This document shows, one piece after another, positions 21,431 through 33,148 of a DNA stretch of 64,000 nt. The stretch comes from Melanocharis versteri. Lineage: Eukaryota > Chordata > Aves > Passeriformes > Melanocharitidae. Below the pieces are notes generated by a model, which was not told the origin of the DNA, searched no databases, and saw nothing but the letters and a program-made list of their open reading frames with translations. The position numbers and the translations under genes were made by a program. The first letter of the stretch is position 1. Each line of letters begins with the position of its first letter. The stretch lies in contig VZTG01003732.1 of assembly GCA_013397845.1 (NCBI GenBank), positions 211,044 to 275,043 on the forward strand, given 5' to 3'.

Positions 21431-24400
21431 CCAGGACAGGCACAGGGCAACTTCTGCCATGTCATCTGATGGTGAAGTTGACAAATGACCTGTTCACTCT
21501 GGCTCTGAAAGTCCAAATGCATCCTCCACGTTTTTGATCAGCAAAGCAGGGTGGCTCTGTTTGCCTCAGAAACCACCATACATCGTTTGGAGCACTAAGA
21601 GCCCCAGCCAGCCCAGGTCTCAGCACTCCAGCTTTACCCTGCAACCCCAGTCTCCCAGCTGACAATGAAACGCTTTGCTGCTGCTCTGCCAGGTCATAAT
21701 TTTCCCTTCCACCCAGCAACTGGCATGAAGGCATTTGAAATCCCACTGTAACCCTGACAGGTGCTCCGAAGCCTTTCAAGGCCAGCAGAAAGAAAAGACA
21801 GAGAGGGACTGAAAGAAAGACAGAAAGTGTATGCAAGGATGGGGAAACTACACTGAATTAGAGTTAATTAAACCCAAGCTTTGACAATGTTTAAATAACA
21901 GGATTCTACACCTAGCCCTGGAACGCCTGTACAAGCTGTCATTTAATTTAAAAGAGCACAATAGCTAAATGTCAGTCTCCAGGCAGATCTTTTGCATCTT
22001 TCTGATACTGTATTAAAAAGTTATTATGAAGCAGAAGTTCAGGATCTTTTTTTTCAGAGTTTGATAATAGCCTTCTCAAACTTCCCACGGCAAACACTCA
22101 ATACAGCATTTATTCCTGTGAAACCAGGAGGAGAGTTATCCTGGAGAGCTCTAGGAAACCAAAAACCAAAATCTCAAAATCTCCTCAGCTAACTCTCAGT
22201 CTAATCTAAATGTAATAAGAGGAGAGTATTTTCCTAGCAAGACAAATCATCTAATAGTAAAATGCTCCTACAATAAAATCAGTTTATAAAAAAAGATCTG
22301 AATCATCCTCCATTTGTAAAACATTTGATCAAAACTTAATGAATATTGTATAGCATGTTTTTAAAGAATAGTGCTAATACTCATTCAGGCTTTAATTTTT
22401 GACCTGCTTTAAGAAGGATGGCATTAATTCTCCCATATCCTATTCAGTGATGGTTCCGGATCTCTTTTTAACTGCTAGTTTTCAAAACTGTTGTCTCATC
22501 TGGAATTTATTTGAATTAGCATTTCTAATAGAAATTGAAACAAACAGAAATTTAGTACAATATTTTAATATAAATGCCGATAAAGAAATATTTCATATTT
22601 TAAGCTACTTTCTTGAAAATTTTGTATATTCAATGAAATTGGGCTATTATTTCTTCAGCTATTAAACATCTGTATTCATATTTGGTTTTAATAATTAATC
22701 TCATATAACTCACAAGAACTCAAAAGCAGAAATGTAAAATTATCAAAATTCTCAAATCAGTGCACAGGAGCTATGTGGAAGAAAAATATTTAGTCTCTCA
22801 ATAATGATCTTAGTTGATGATATTAAGAACAGCACTATGGGGTCCTGATGACAAACTTGACACAGCTATTTGAATATGTTTTTGATGCAATTATTAAAAT
22901 AAAATCACAGAGGTAACCCATGGCAAAGGTAGAGTCTAAAATAGATGGCAATTTAGAAGCTCCTGACTCTCAAAAAGCAGAAAAGAACCTTATTTTGCAC
23001 CAGTCAGCTGGAAATATCAGATTGGTGGGTGCCCTCCAGATATGAAACAGAGAATGGCAGCTGAGCTTCAAGTGATCTTGGTATAGATAAAAGAAACAGG
23101 ATACCTGAGTTCAGCCAGGACAAGCAGAAATGTCATCGCCAAGGACAAGATTCAAGTTGCCTGAGCACTCAGGTGGACACAAGCTCTAGCGTAACATCGA
23201 AAGTGTGTGCATCAGCATTACCTGGGAATGCAGCACCCAAAAAACTCACTGTGACTTTTGCTTTTGAGGCTGCAGCTCCCTGGACACCAACTCTTCTGCT
23301 CTCAGTCCCAAGTCCCTGCCCAAATCCAAACAGTATGGCATGGCCCTGTCCCAGGGGCAGAGGAGCAAAGTCAGGGGGAAACCTTCTCTAAAGACAATGA
23401 ATGATTGATTTCTGGCTGAATACTGGAGCCTGCATTCAAAGACAGGACAGGTGGAAAGTAGGACTTCTGCAAGGGTTGTTTTTGAAATTATTCAAATACT
23501 AGCAGAAATTACTCAAATGAGGTGGATCTGCAGATTGTCTGATGGTAATACAGGCTGAATCTCACCCTTCCAGGATGCATTTAAGTGCATTAAGTGGATA
23601 ACCCTCCCTTCCTCTTGGAGGCTGTCAAATGTTAAATAAATGATGGGCTGAAATAGGGAGTGCTCTTTGTGGGAGAGTGCAACATCGAACCCTTAGCGGT
23701 TCTCCCTCTCCTGCATACCTGAAAGAATTTCAGTGTTGTACTATAATATGATGGGGTCACTGAGACACAACACTATCCCCACTGTGAACCACGGAGCTGA
23801 CCAAAAGGTGCCAGGAAATCAAATACTGTGATATAGGACAAATGACATTTCTAAAGACAACAAATAACTCTTTCTTTCAATCTGGTGGGAGCAGAAGCAG
23901 AAAGGGACAACACACTGGGAAAAATACAGGAAATGAGAAAAGCCTGGGCTATTAATAGTTTCAGTACAAATTAAAACAGCACAGAGAGAAATATTTTTTT
24001 CCCTCTGTTGGGCTCTACTGCCCTACTAAAGCAGTAACCTTCACGGATCCTAACGCAGGTCTAGATTTGCTTGTGTGCCTCTCTCTTGCTGAGAAATCTG
24101 TCCTTCCTAATTACTTCTAGAGCAGTGACAAAAACCTTGTTGATCCAACCAGACAAATTCTGGCAAGTAAAACATTCAGAAGTGTAACTATGAACATGCC
24201 AACTGCTGAGAGACGGAGATGATAACAGCACTGTTGATAACAATAAAAGGGACATAGCGAAAGATGAGAACTTAATTTTCGGCCATGTTCCATTTAAAGC
24301 AACTACAAAAGACATCGAAAAGAGATGTCAGAGGCAGAGACTCTGACAAGACATCTAAGAGGAGATGTCAAAGAGGTAAGGGGCTGCTTACAGAGATTTT

Positions 24401-27306
24401 AGTACCCAGCTGAAGCAATACAATCTTCCTTCTGGACTGTCTCCCCAGAGATTGAATATAGGTATAATGATAAGGAGGTTTTTTTTTTTATTTCAATGGA
24501 GAAGGCAGGGCAGCTCAAAAGTATCTTGACATGATGTATTTTTCTTGCAAAACCTCATGTTAGGAAGTGTGTTGCCATCAGAAGCAAGTACACTTTCCCT
24601 TTTCTTGAGGGAAAATATGCAGAGTTTCCGTGGTTTATTTTGGGCAGACACACTACTGGAAATGCTTCGATGCTTTACTATTTATGCTTTAAATAAAAAA
24701 GATAAATTTCCATCTCTTTACATCTTTGAACATTGGATCAGTTGTGCTTGGTCTATTCTCTGCAGTCTGTTACAGCATTGTAAGATACATGCTCAAATAC
24801 GGGTCCTTAGAATCATAGCCTAGATCTCCTTCCTCCCTGCTTCTTCCCTATCCAGAGGCATCATGGCTGTTGTGACTTGAGTACTGTCAGCATTTCAGAT
24901 GACTTGTCATTCTAATTTATTGATATCATGTCTCTTCTGTTTAAAAACAAATGCATGAATACCACCACCCTCCCTGAAGGGACTTGCTGCACTTCCAGGT
25001 AACCATATGGCTATCAATTTTTTAATTTCTCCCCTGCTCCCTATCAGTCTTAACTCATCTGGGATAATTCTGAGAAGATTTTAATATTTGTTGATGAGGA
25101 GAGTGAGACTAGGGCACGGATATGAGGGAAGAACATTGCAGAGGCTGTTCGTGAACCTCACTGTACTGCAAGCAGCTTTCATCAGCAAGAGACTCAGGAA
25201 GGGCTTGACTGTAACAGAGACTGAGTCACAGGACTATCAGTGATTTTGGGGTTTGCTTCTCAGAGTTAGACAATTTGTAGTGACTCGTGCCTTTCCGCAT
25301 ATTTGACTAATACTTTTTGGGAAGATTTAGAATATTTCTTTCCTCTGTTTGTTCTGGAGTCAACATTAGTCTGCTCCCAGGACGAAGCCAATGCCTTCAA
25401 AAAGTGTAGGTCAAGCCCTTCCTGCACAGGAGGTGCTGATATAACCTCACATCAGTGCCTGGGTGCAGACCAAACTGATAAGCATCAGTATCAGGAACAG
25501 TGCCAGTGACAAGAAAAGCAAATGTACCTCTCAGAGGATGAGCAGTTAGTGATACAGAGCTACCTCTTACACATGGCTACATTCTGGGGAACCTCCCTTG
25601 CAGTACAGAGACTTTGTGTGTCCCTCATCCTTCAAGAAGGAACAACTTCTTTCCCTATCTCTAGAAGAGTCTTTATGTATGCTTTCAGTTTCAGTTTATC
25701 CTACCATTCTCCTCCTGTCTTGGTCTTTCCAAGAACAATGCTGATGCCTTCTGGACTCTTCTGCAATGAGTTTAACCAGGAAGAACAGGTTTCTTAGAAA
25801 ATCCAAGGAAAGTACTGCTACTCTCTGTTCTCCATTTGCTACAGTGAGGAAACCCTGTGATGCCCACTCAGCTGCTCTAACAGAGTTTTCCATATAGTAT
25901 GAATGCACAATGTACAACACACAATTTTTAGAAGAAAACGGTCTTTATTTTCAAATACCATTTAAAAATTAAAAATATGCACCCATTTAGCAGGGATTCT
26001 GTTACTAACCATAGGAATATGCAGCACACTGGGGAGCACCACACCACAAAGAACCCTTTTCGTGGTTTTTCTTTTCAGTAATTCTCCAGTTGCAACACAG
26101 AATTCAGTATTTCAGAAAATGCAAATGCTGCTGGATTAGTGCTTCTGTGGCACTGAAACACCCCCTGAGCAGTATAACAGAGACAGCCCCCCACACAGAC
26201 ATTTTCAGCGACTATGTTTTACTGTAAAGGAGTTATAAAAGATGCACTGCTTGGATTCTAGTCTTTGCTAATAATATCCAATATATATGAAGAGAATGAA
26301 ACGTTTAAACTCAGGGATGGGGGATTAAAGGATATCCATGATGAATGAGCTGTAGAGCTGAAGAGAATTTGTTGTACATCCTGACCAATATAGCAGTGAA
26401 AGTAATCAATCCATTACCTCTCTACTGAGAGAAATGGAGGAGAGATAAGAGGATAATGAATGCCAGGCACAATACTGATAAGAAAGACACTTAAAATGAC
26501 CAGCCGGAATATATTCCATAGTTAATAGTGCTGACAAAAACAGTGACAAAGTAATAATTTATTCATGGAATAAGAACCATTCCTGTGAAAATCAAGGTAG
26601 CATTTTAAATTAAGGCAACTATTGAAATCAGAGTAGCCTTATTAACCAGTAGCCATAAATGAAGTATTGTAGAAAAGAATACTTTTAAGGGCTCATTTTG
26701 CCATTAACACATGGGCTAAATTGCAAAATCCTGTTACTTACAAATGAAGATTTTTTTTTCTCCACCAAACCCTTCTGGCTTTTTCCTTAACCCTTTTCTT
26801 TAATGTAATAAAAATGCATATGAAACTCTGCATATTCACATGCAGCTTGAATGGCTAATGCTTTTGCCCATGCTGACATGCCCCCATCCCAGAATCTTCT
26901 GAGAGGCTGACCTAGATTTTGAGTCCTAATAATAACACTGAGTATTTCCAGGATTAAATTTAAATATATTTGATGATTTAAAATGCAACGCTTAATTAAG
27001 AAACCACACCTATCCAAAAACTATTAGTTTTTCTCTCTCTGTGCCTGAAGATTGTGCAGTAGGAACATACTGTGCAACATGAAGTGTGGGAGATATATAA
27101 GGAACAGCAGTGACTGTGTTGAATGAAATAAAATCTGCGTCTGCTTCAAATGGCTGAGGTCATGACTAAGAACCAGGCTGTTCTATCCTAAATTTCTTTT
27201 CAGATTTCATGAAACCATTTCCTAAATGTCTACACTATTCCTAAGAATACTTGTGGTAATTACCTATTTGGAAACTGAACCTGTGTCCAAGTATTCTGGT
27301 TTTCCT
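21431..27306. other. No gene recognised
   Basis: Purine-rich at 21788-21830. AT-rich at 22190-22900. A foldback at 24323-24356 combines TCAGAG/CTCTGA with AGATG/ACATCT arms. A 124-codon minus-strand frame (21462-21836) starts with a signal-peptide-like hydrophobic run, but that run is produced by the opposite strand's purine tract. A T10 run lies near 24479-24489. No mobile element was identified. Confidence 0.55.
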
Positions 27307-27342
27307 GGTACACAAACCTGGTTTGTGTGTGGTACACAAACC
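27307..27342. repeat. Direct and inverted repeat cluster
   Basis: GGTACACAAACC occurs twice (27307-27318 and 27331-27342) around a complementary GGTTTGTGT (27320-27328). The middle arm can pair with either flank, giving 9-bp stems with loops of 1 or 5 nt. Confidence 0.85.
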
Positions 27343-27920
27343 ACATAACCTTCTGACCTAAAAGGCTGTTATCAAAACTTGAACATTTGATTTTCAACAA
27401 AAATACCTTTGAATTATTTCAAGAACCTCTTTCTCATATTTCAGTTGTGGTGCCAGACAGAGATGGGTTTAGAGGGTTTATCACTTCCCACAGACAGCAA
27501 TTTTCTCCGTCTATGTCCATAACAGATACACAGCTGTACTGTCAGATTTTTTGTCTCATCTTAGATAAAATTAAAACATAACTTTCAGGGACTTAACAAC
27601 ATTTTTAGAATTCTATCTTTATATAAAAGCAATTTTATGTATCCATTATAGATATGAAATAATCTATGCTAATAAATGTGCCCATCACAAATCCTGTCCA
27701 GGCAATTACATTTTCCTACTTCTTTCTAATAACAGTGGTGGAAAGGTTTTTGTAAGCCTAAAGTATTACTTAATCAGGTCCTTGACAGTAAAGTGTTTCA
27801 GGGAGAAAGCAGTCACTAAATTAGGTAAAGGCGTCTTTGGTGGGCAGCACTGAAATGCTTAGAGGACAGGGAAAATAGTCTTTAATGTACACACACAGTA
27901 TGTCCTGTTGCAGTAGAGCC

Positions 27921-28283
27921 ACGGAGCAGACGGCTGCAAGACGGAGCAAACAGGCTTTAGATCCCCCAGCTGACTGTATTAACCCCCAGCCACCGAAAGC
28001 AAAAAAAGGGCTCGCTCGCTACTCCGAGCACAAAACAGACTTTTATTCAATTCCATCTGAGCTCACGCAGAGATAGTGACAGTTTTCTCAAAAGGGAACA
28101 CAACTCGCCTTCTCAGCTCCTCAGTGTCGGTAACGAGCCGCTCTAATCGCCTTAGAGTGGCTCGAAATAACTGGGCAAAGGAAATACTGCTAAAAAACCT
28201 GCTGAAGTAACCTCTGTTTTATGCTGAAACTGTGCTACTTTGTCGTGCTCCGTTCGGGGTTTTCCACATAGAATTCTGCCACG
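27921..28283. promoter_or_regulatory. CpG-retaining patch
   Basis: Eighteen CpG in 363 bp by hand count, in a region where neighbouring kilobases have few. G+C is only moderate, so it is not a classic CpG island, but the retained CpGs suggest hypomethylation. A promoter for an unannotated noncoding transcript or an enhancer is plausible. The 63-codon plus-strand frame inside it (27885-28076) has no known domain. Confidence 0.4.
28134..28164. other. 13-bp hairpin inside the CpG patch
   Basis: The left arm CGAGCCGCTCTAA (28134-28146) and right arm TTAGAGTGGCTCG (28152-28164) flank the loop TCGCC. Twelve of 13 positions pair, and the remaining one is a G-T (G-U in RNA) wobble. It does not match the histone 3' stem-loop or any tRNA arm. 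It may be an RNA hairpin or a protein-binding dyad. Confidence 0.8.
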
Positions 28284-30707
28284 TTCCCATGGGTAGATGG
28301 GGAATTTGAGAGACCTGATAATTCTCTTAGGCTCCTAATACCCTGACTGATCACTGGCCCCTATGACTACAGAACCTTCAAAAACCTTCAAAAATATTTC
28401 ATCCATTTGTACCCTCAACTGGGGATTCAAAAAGCAACTGACAGACCCTTCCCACCTTCCCTCTCACACCCCTATTCTCTTCCACCTACCGGCCTTGTTT
28501 CCAGCCTTTCCCTATTTTTTTAAAGAACCTTGTATCACTTTTGCAGCTCTTATCCATTCTTGTAATGGCAGAAGTTGGAAATAGGGGATTTTGTGGATTC
28601 CAAGGGGAATTCCATCAGTTTTCCCTGTGTTGCGGGAATACTCCCACTGTTTCTAAAGAAGATGCAACCCTTCACCATGATGACTGCTGTAAGGGAATTC
28701 TGTCAGGAGCACATGGCAACCATCCTCCCAATATAGAGACTTGGAGTAAATCATCTCTGTGAGGATTATTTCAATTTATGAGGAATGAAATCACGTCTCA
28801 ATGTGAACGCGGCCTTTTCTGGTTTACTTTGAACATAAGTTTTGATATGATTGGGAAGAATGATGTTTCAAACACTTGGTGCTCATCAACACCAATTCAC
28901 TGACAATGGTTTCCAGCTTACAAAGCAAAACACAGAATATGAGGAAGAAATTAAATGAATAAAATTAAAATGTCAGCAGAGAAAGTAACTAATCTCCATC
29001 AAGTCTCTTATGCAATCCAGACCGTTTTGCTGCTGTTATTATTCAAAACCCTTAGGGAACCAAGGATCTAGGTCATCTGCAGGATAAAGAATGTACTATC
29101 CAGGAATCAATATTCACAGTAGTAAATTAAATTATAGTCCTCTCCATGCAAAGAGTTTTATTATTACAAGGAGTGTTGACAATTTAAACTCGACAGGAAA
29201 AAAAAAATCTAAGCCATCAGACAACTTTTTCACAATGGCATCTCCCTATATACCATGCTGTCACTTAAACTGCCAATAATTCTTTAACTTTCTGTGAAAT
29301 AGGATACTGCACTTTCCCAGTAAGCATATGGCTACTATAACGATAGGCTTAGATAAGCTACTGCATCTGTTAATACTGACTAAGTTGTGTTGCCATTAGC
29401 ACTAAAGCAACATCAGCACCATGGACGGGGCATCTGAGACATCCTACAACCTGCAATTACCATCTGCAATGGGAATTTTAACCACTGCTGTGTGATAACA
29501 GAATTTCCAATGCCTAAAATACGATAGAGAAGTTGATTTACAGGAATGCTGGTAAACCAGCCTTGCAGCTTTAGGAGCTGTCATTAGCTGCAACATCTTG
29601 GTGTAGTCTCCTACTGTTTCTTCCATGTTTCGGTGGTCTGATTGTATTTACCTATGACCAACACACCAATTTAAAACACTGCCCAGATGCAAAAGTCAAA
29701 TCTTATAATAGTTTTCAACCTAATTGAAGTTGATGGCATATGATTTGGAACTGAAGAAAATTGTATAGCGCGTATCTAAGCAGTCACATTTCTGTTTTTA
29801 AACCTCCACAGAAAAGCTTCTCATTTCATGGTACATTATGAATCTCATTCATTGCATTAACTGATGAGGAAGGCAGACTGGTTTGATTGATTGCTTAAAC
29901 TGGCAGAGCTCAACTCATCTTAACTGCACACTCCAGGGCACTCATGCTGCTCTGCACTGCACCCGGGGCTGGCACAAGCCCTGCAGCCTCCTTTGGGCCA
30001 AACCAAAGCGCAAGATACAGAGCTTCCACCTTCCCTCCCTGACAACATGCTGTTTCCTTGTCTAGCAATGGCCACAATTTTTTTGACTCAATTTCTCTTT
30101 GTAATCTAGTGAGAAAAAATGAAACATGTAGATAAAGAAGAAATGTTGCTAAAGAAATGTAGCACTATTATGAGAATCCGCTGATTCCCTTTCTCAAATG
30201 TATATAATCCCACACAAAAGCCTCTATTAAGCCACATAACAATGCTACTTTGGGGAAACTTCAGAAACGTGAAATACAGAAAACTGTGAAAATACAGTTT
30301 AATACAGTGTTAAGATCAGACTTAAGGAAGGAGAGAAAGAATTGCTTCATGTTTAGCTCAGCAGTCATGCAAGGTTCCAATATATCCAAGCACCAAAGTC
30401 ACAGTTTGCTGGTTTATTACTGAACACCCGAGGCTCAGCTTGCACTGAAAATTAGGAAGGTTTTCCCTAATTGTTTCCCGAGTGTACAGATGACAACACA
30501 TAACTACAGTTAATATATTCTTCTGCTTAACTTGGAGGTGGAAGACATTACTATGAACCAGTGCTTCTCTTGCCAAACGAACCAGCAGATGCAGCAGGCC
30601 CAAGAGATGCTGAACCTTCTGATGCCGAAGACAGCCAAGTTGTCATGATGCTTCAGCAGCATCAGATGCCTTTGAGGAACACGAAAGCACCAGGCACTGC
30701 ATATCAA
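28284..30707. other. No gene recognised
   Basis: Starts with a tandem 10-mer AACCTTCAAA (28373-28392) and a pyrimidine-rich block (28440-28530). The rest is ordinary AT-rich DNA. Overlapping plus and minus frames at 30358-30893 are each 80-120 codons with no recognisable domain. Confidence 0.55.
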
Positions 30708-30730
30708 CACGTGAAATGGGTTTTCACGTG
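30708..30730. promoter_or_regulatory. Paired CACGTG E-boxes in a 9-bp inverted repeat
   Basis: CACGTGAAA (30708-30716), spacer TGGGT, then TTTCACGTG (30722-30730). Both ends are canonical E-boxes, the sites bound by MYC/MAX, USF and CLOCK/BMAL1-type bHLH factors. The sequence is certain; occupancy is not known. Confidence 0.5.
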
Positions 30731-33126
30731 CCACTTCAGCCAAAAGCATTTGGGAAATAAACACATGCCTGTCCTTCCAAGTGTGCGTTATCATCTCGCT
30801 CTTGTTTCTGTAGTGCTCCTCCACCATTCCCTGAAACCACAGGACCCACCACACCTGTCGCAACAAAGAGCTTCTATCAAGTGCCTCTGCTGATCATAAT
30901 TAAAGTGGCACAAAAGAAATATTTAGAAAAATGGAGAAAGGAGGGAGCAGATGGATGGAAGCAGGAGCGGGCGGTTCACTTCTGGCTGCTTCTCCACAGC
31001 AGTCGGATTGCAGCTGTAACAATGGCCTTTCTTTCCAGATCTGATCCTAGCCAGATGATTAAATACCTCTTTTGGCCACTGCAATCTCCTGGTGACTGAG
31101 ATCTCCTCTGGTTATAGATGAACTATTCCTTAATCATAGTGGAAAAAATCCCCAAAGCTGCTGCATTCTGTAGCACTCTGCATTCACATATTTGCTGAGA
31201 GCAACACAAAAAAGAAATAGTAAAAATAAAAAGCTCTTGCACATTAACCTACCTGGCCCACGAAACACATGTTTAAATGACCACTATAGAGGACCACGAT
31301 TATGTTTGAGCAAGCAGCACAATGTATTGCCAGAAGACAACCGATGGAAAAAGCTGAAGAGCAGCCAGAGCTGTCCAGAATCCAAATCCTACTCCTGTTT
31401 TATCCTCTCTTTATCAAACCCAAATCACATTCCCTCCAGCTCTCTCCCTCCCTGTCTCTACACACATTGAGTTAACAAAAAATTTCTTGTAGCTGTTAAT
31501 GAAAGCTTATAGCCTGCAATATACTGTTGAGCTGCCCTGATTCTATCTAATACACATTTTATTATTTCAGGATTAATAACACGAACAACCGACAACACTA
31601 CAATATACTTACAGGGAACCTTAATTTGAAGATTGCAAAGGATATTACAAAAGACTGAATAAGTATTAATATGTCTTTGTCCCTGGCCAGCAGAGAACAC
31701 TGATACACACACAAACAAAATTCATTTGGGATCTGAACAAAGAATCCTCAACCCTGAGTGAGCAGGGTGTCCATAAGCCTACTCACACGCATAACTTTAA
31801 TAATGTATTAAATACACCTCTGCCCCATGGCTGAGGTCAGCGTGCCAGGCAGGAGCTAAGCAGGCTTAAAGTCAGTCTGGGGTGTCAGTGGGTCGTGCCC
31901 CACAGCAGCAATCCTGTGCTCTACAGCACCGTGAGCTACTGCCAGGCTCACTCCTACTGCAGTCACTCTGGTTTACGTTTCTTGTACATTTTACGGATTA
32001 TACAGTTGAAACCAAGGTTAGACTACGGCTTCACAGCCAAGAGTTAAATGTATGGCGTTCATTTATTCTTCTGTGCTTTAGGTTTTATCAGAAAGGTCTG
32101 ATTACTTATCAGTGCTGATGCCATGTGAATTACATCAAGATGAAGAATTTACATGAAAATAAGTCATCAGCACTTTGTGCTGAGTTCCATATGACTTCAC
32201 AGAAAATTATAACCTTTCTATATAATTTAAAATTTCTCCTTTGAAATCTCTTTACAGTATTCTATAGGACGGATGAAAACCTTTCCCTTTCCTCTTCCGA
32301 CTCCCCTACCACAAGAATACAGAAAAGGATGTTATTCTCTATTAAACTAAGTAATCAGTTAAGTTTACAAAAGCACATATACTTTTAAAAGAAACTCATA
32401 ATTCTTATAATCCAATTGGACTACAATAATGTGCAATTTTATAGGCCTTATCTGTATGATCTTATACATTAGTTTAAATGTGCAAATACTTGCAAGCTGA
32501 AAAGACCATTTTGAGCACACAAATTGCGATATATTAGTATAAACTTAGATCATAATACAGCTGAACTGCAGTTTCCTTTTTTATGTGTAAAAGAGAAATG
32601 TAACTTATGTTCAGAATTTGAGTGAAATGATCCAGTACTGAATTGTACATGTGCATACAAATATACAGGTTCATTATTTTCACACTGGATTTCTTCATCT
32701 TTAACAGCATTTATATGAGATTTAAACCAGGTAATTTCTGAATATTTGGAAACAGTCTCCCAAGATGATGAGACTCAAGCATGTGTTTAATTGTGCGCTT
32801 TGCAGCCCACTTTAAGTCAGCATTTCAAGTTATTGTCATCAGCAGATCTCCCATTTCCAAAGGAAGGCAGTCCCATTAAGCACAGACTCCGTGCCCACTG
32901 GCTGCTCCATGGACACATTAAATATCTGCATAAATCATTGCAGGATTAAGGTCCAAGTCAGTTTGGAGTTCAATTACTGACTGACAGCTTTCCTTTCTGC
33001 AATAAACTAACGCTCAGCTCATTGAAAATGAACCCCAAACCAGACAATCACCATTTGGAAAAAAATTCAGCTGGTCTAAACCTGTTGTACCACAGTATGA
33101 TAACTCTAAAATGGCCATAGAGAACA
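30731..33126. other. No gene recognised
   Basis: Pyrimidine-rich at 31385-31465. AT-rich at 32100-32750, with repeat-poor sequence continuing towards 33400 that resembles conserved noncoding DNA. No exon-like or transposon-like feature was recognised. Confidence 0.55.
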
Positions 33127-33148
33127 TGATGCATTTGAAAATGCATCA
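33127..33148. promoter_or_regulatory. 22-bp palindrome with POU-type half sites
   Basis: TGATGCATTT (33127-33136), GA spacer, AAATGCATCA (33139-33148): ten perfect pairs. The centre ATTTGAAAATGCAT is one base longer than the PORE element (ATTTGAAATGCAAAT) bound by dimers of OCT-type POU factors. Binding is inferred from motif similarity only. Confidence 0.45.

Noticed and set aside
21462..21836. 124-codon minus-strand frame with a signal-peptide-like start
   Set aside because: The hydrophobic start comes from a pyrimidine tract (TTTCTGTCTTTCTTTC) on that strand. No domain or conserved cysteine pattern follows.
28134..28164. Histone mRNA 3' stem-loop
   Set aside because: Arm and loop sequences differ from the GGCTCTTTTCAGAGCC-type consensus, and no histone gene is near.
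30358..30893. Overlapping 81-118-codon frames on both strands as a gene
   Set aside because: No domain was recognised in any of them, and mutual overlap on opposite strands is expected by chance in GC-richer DNA.
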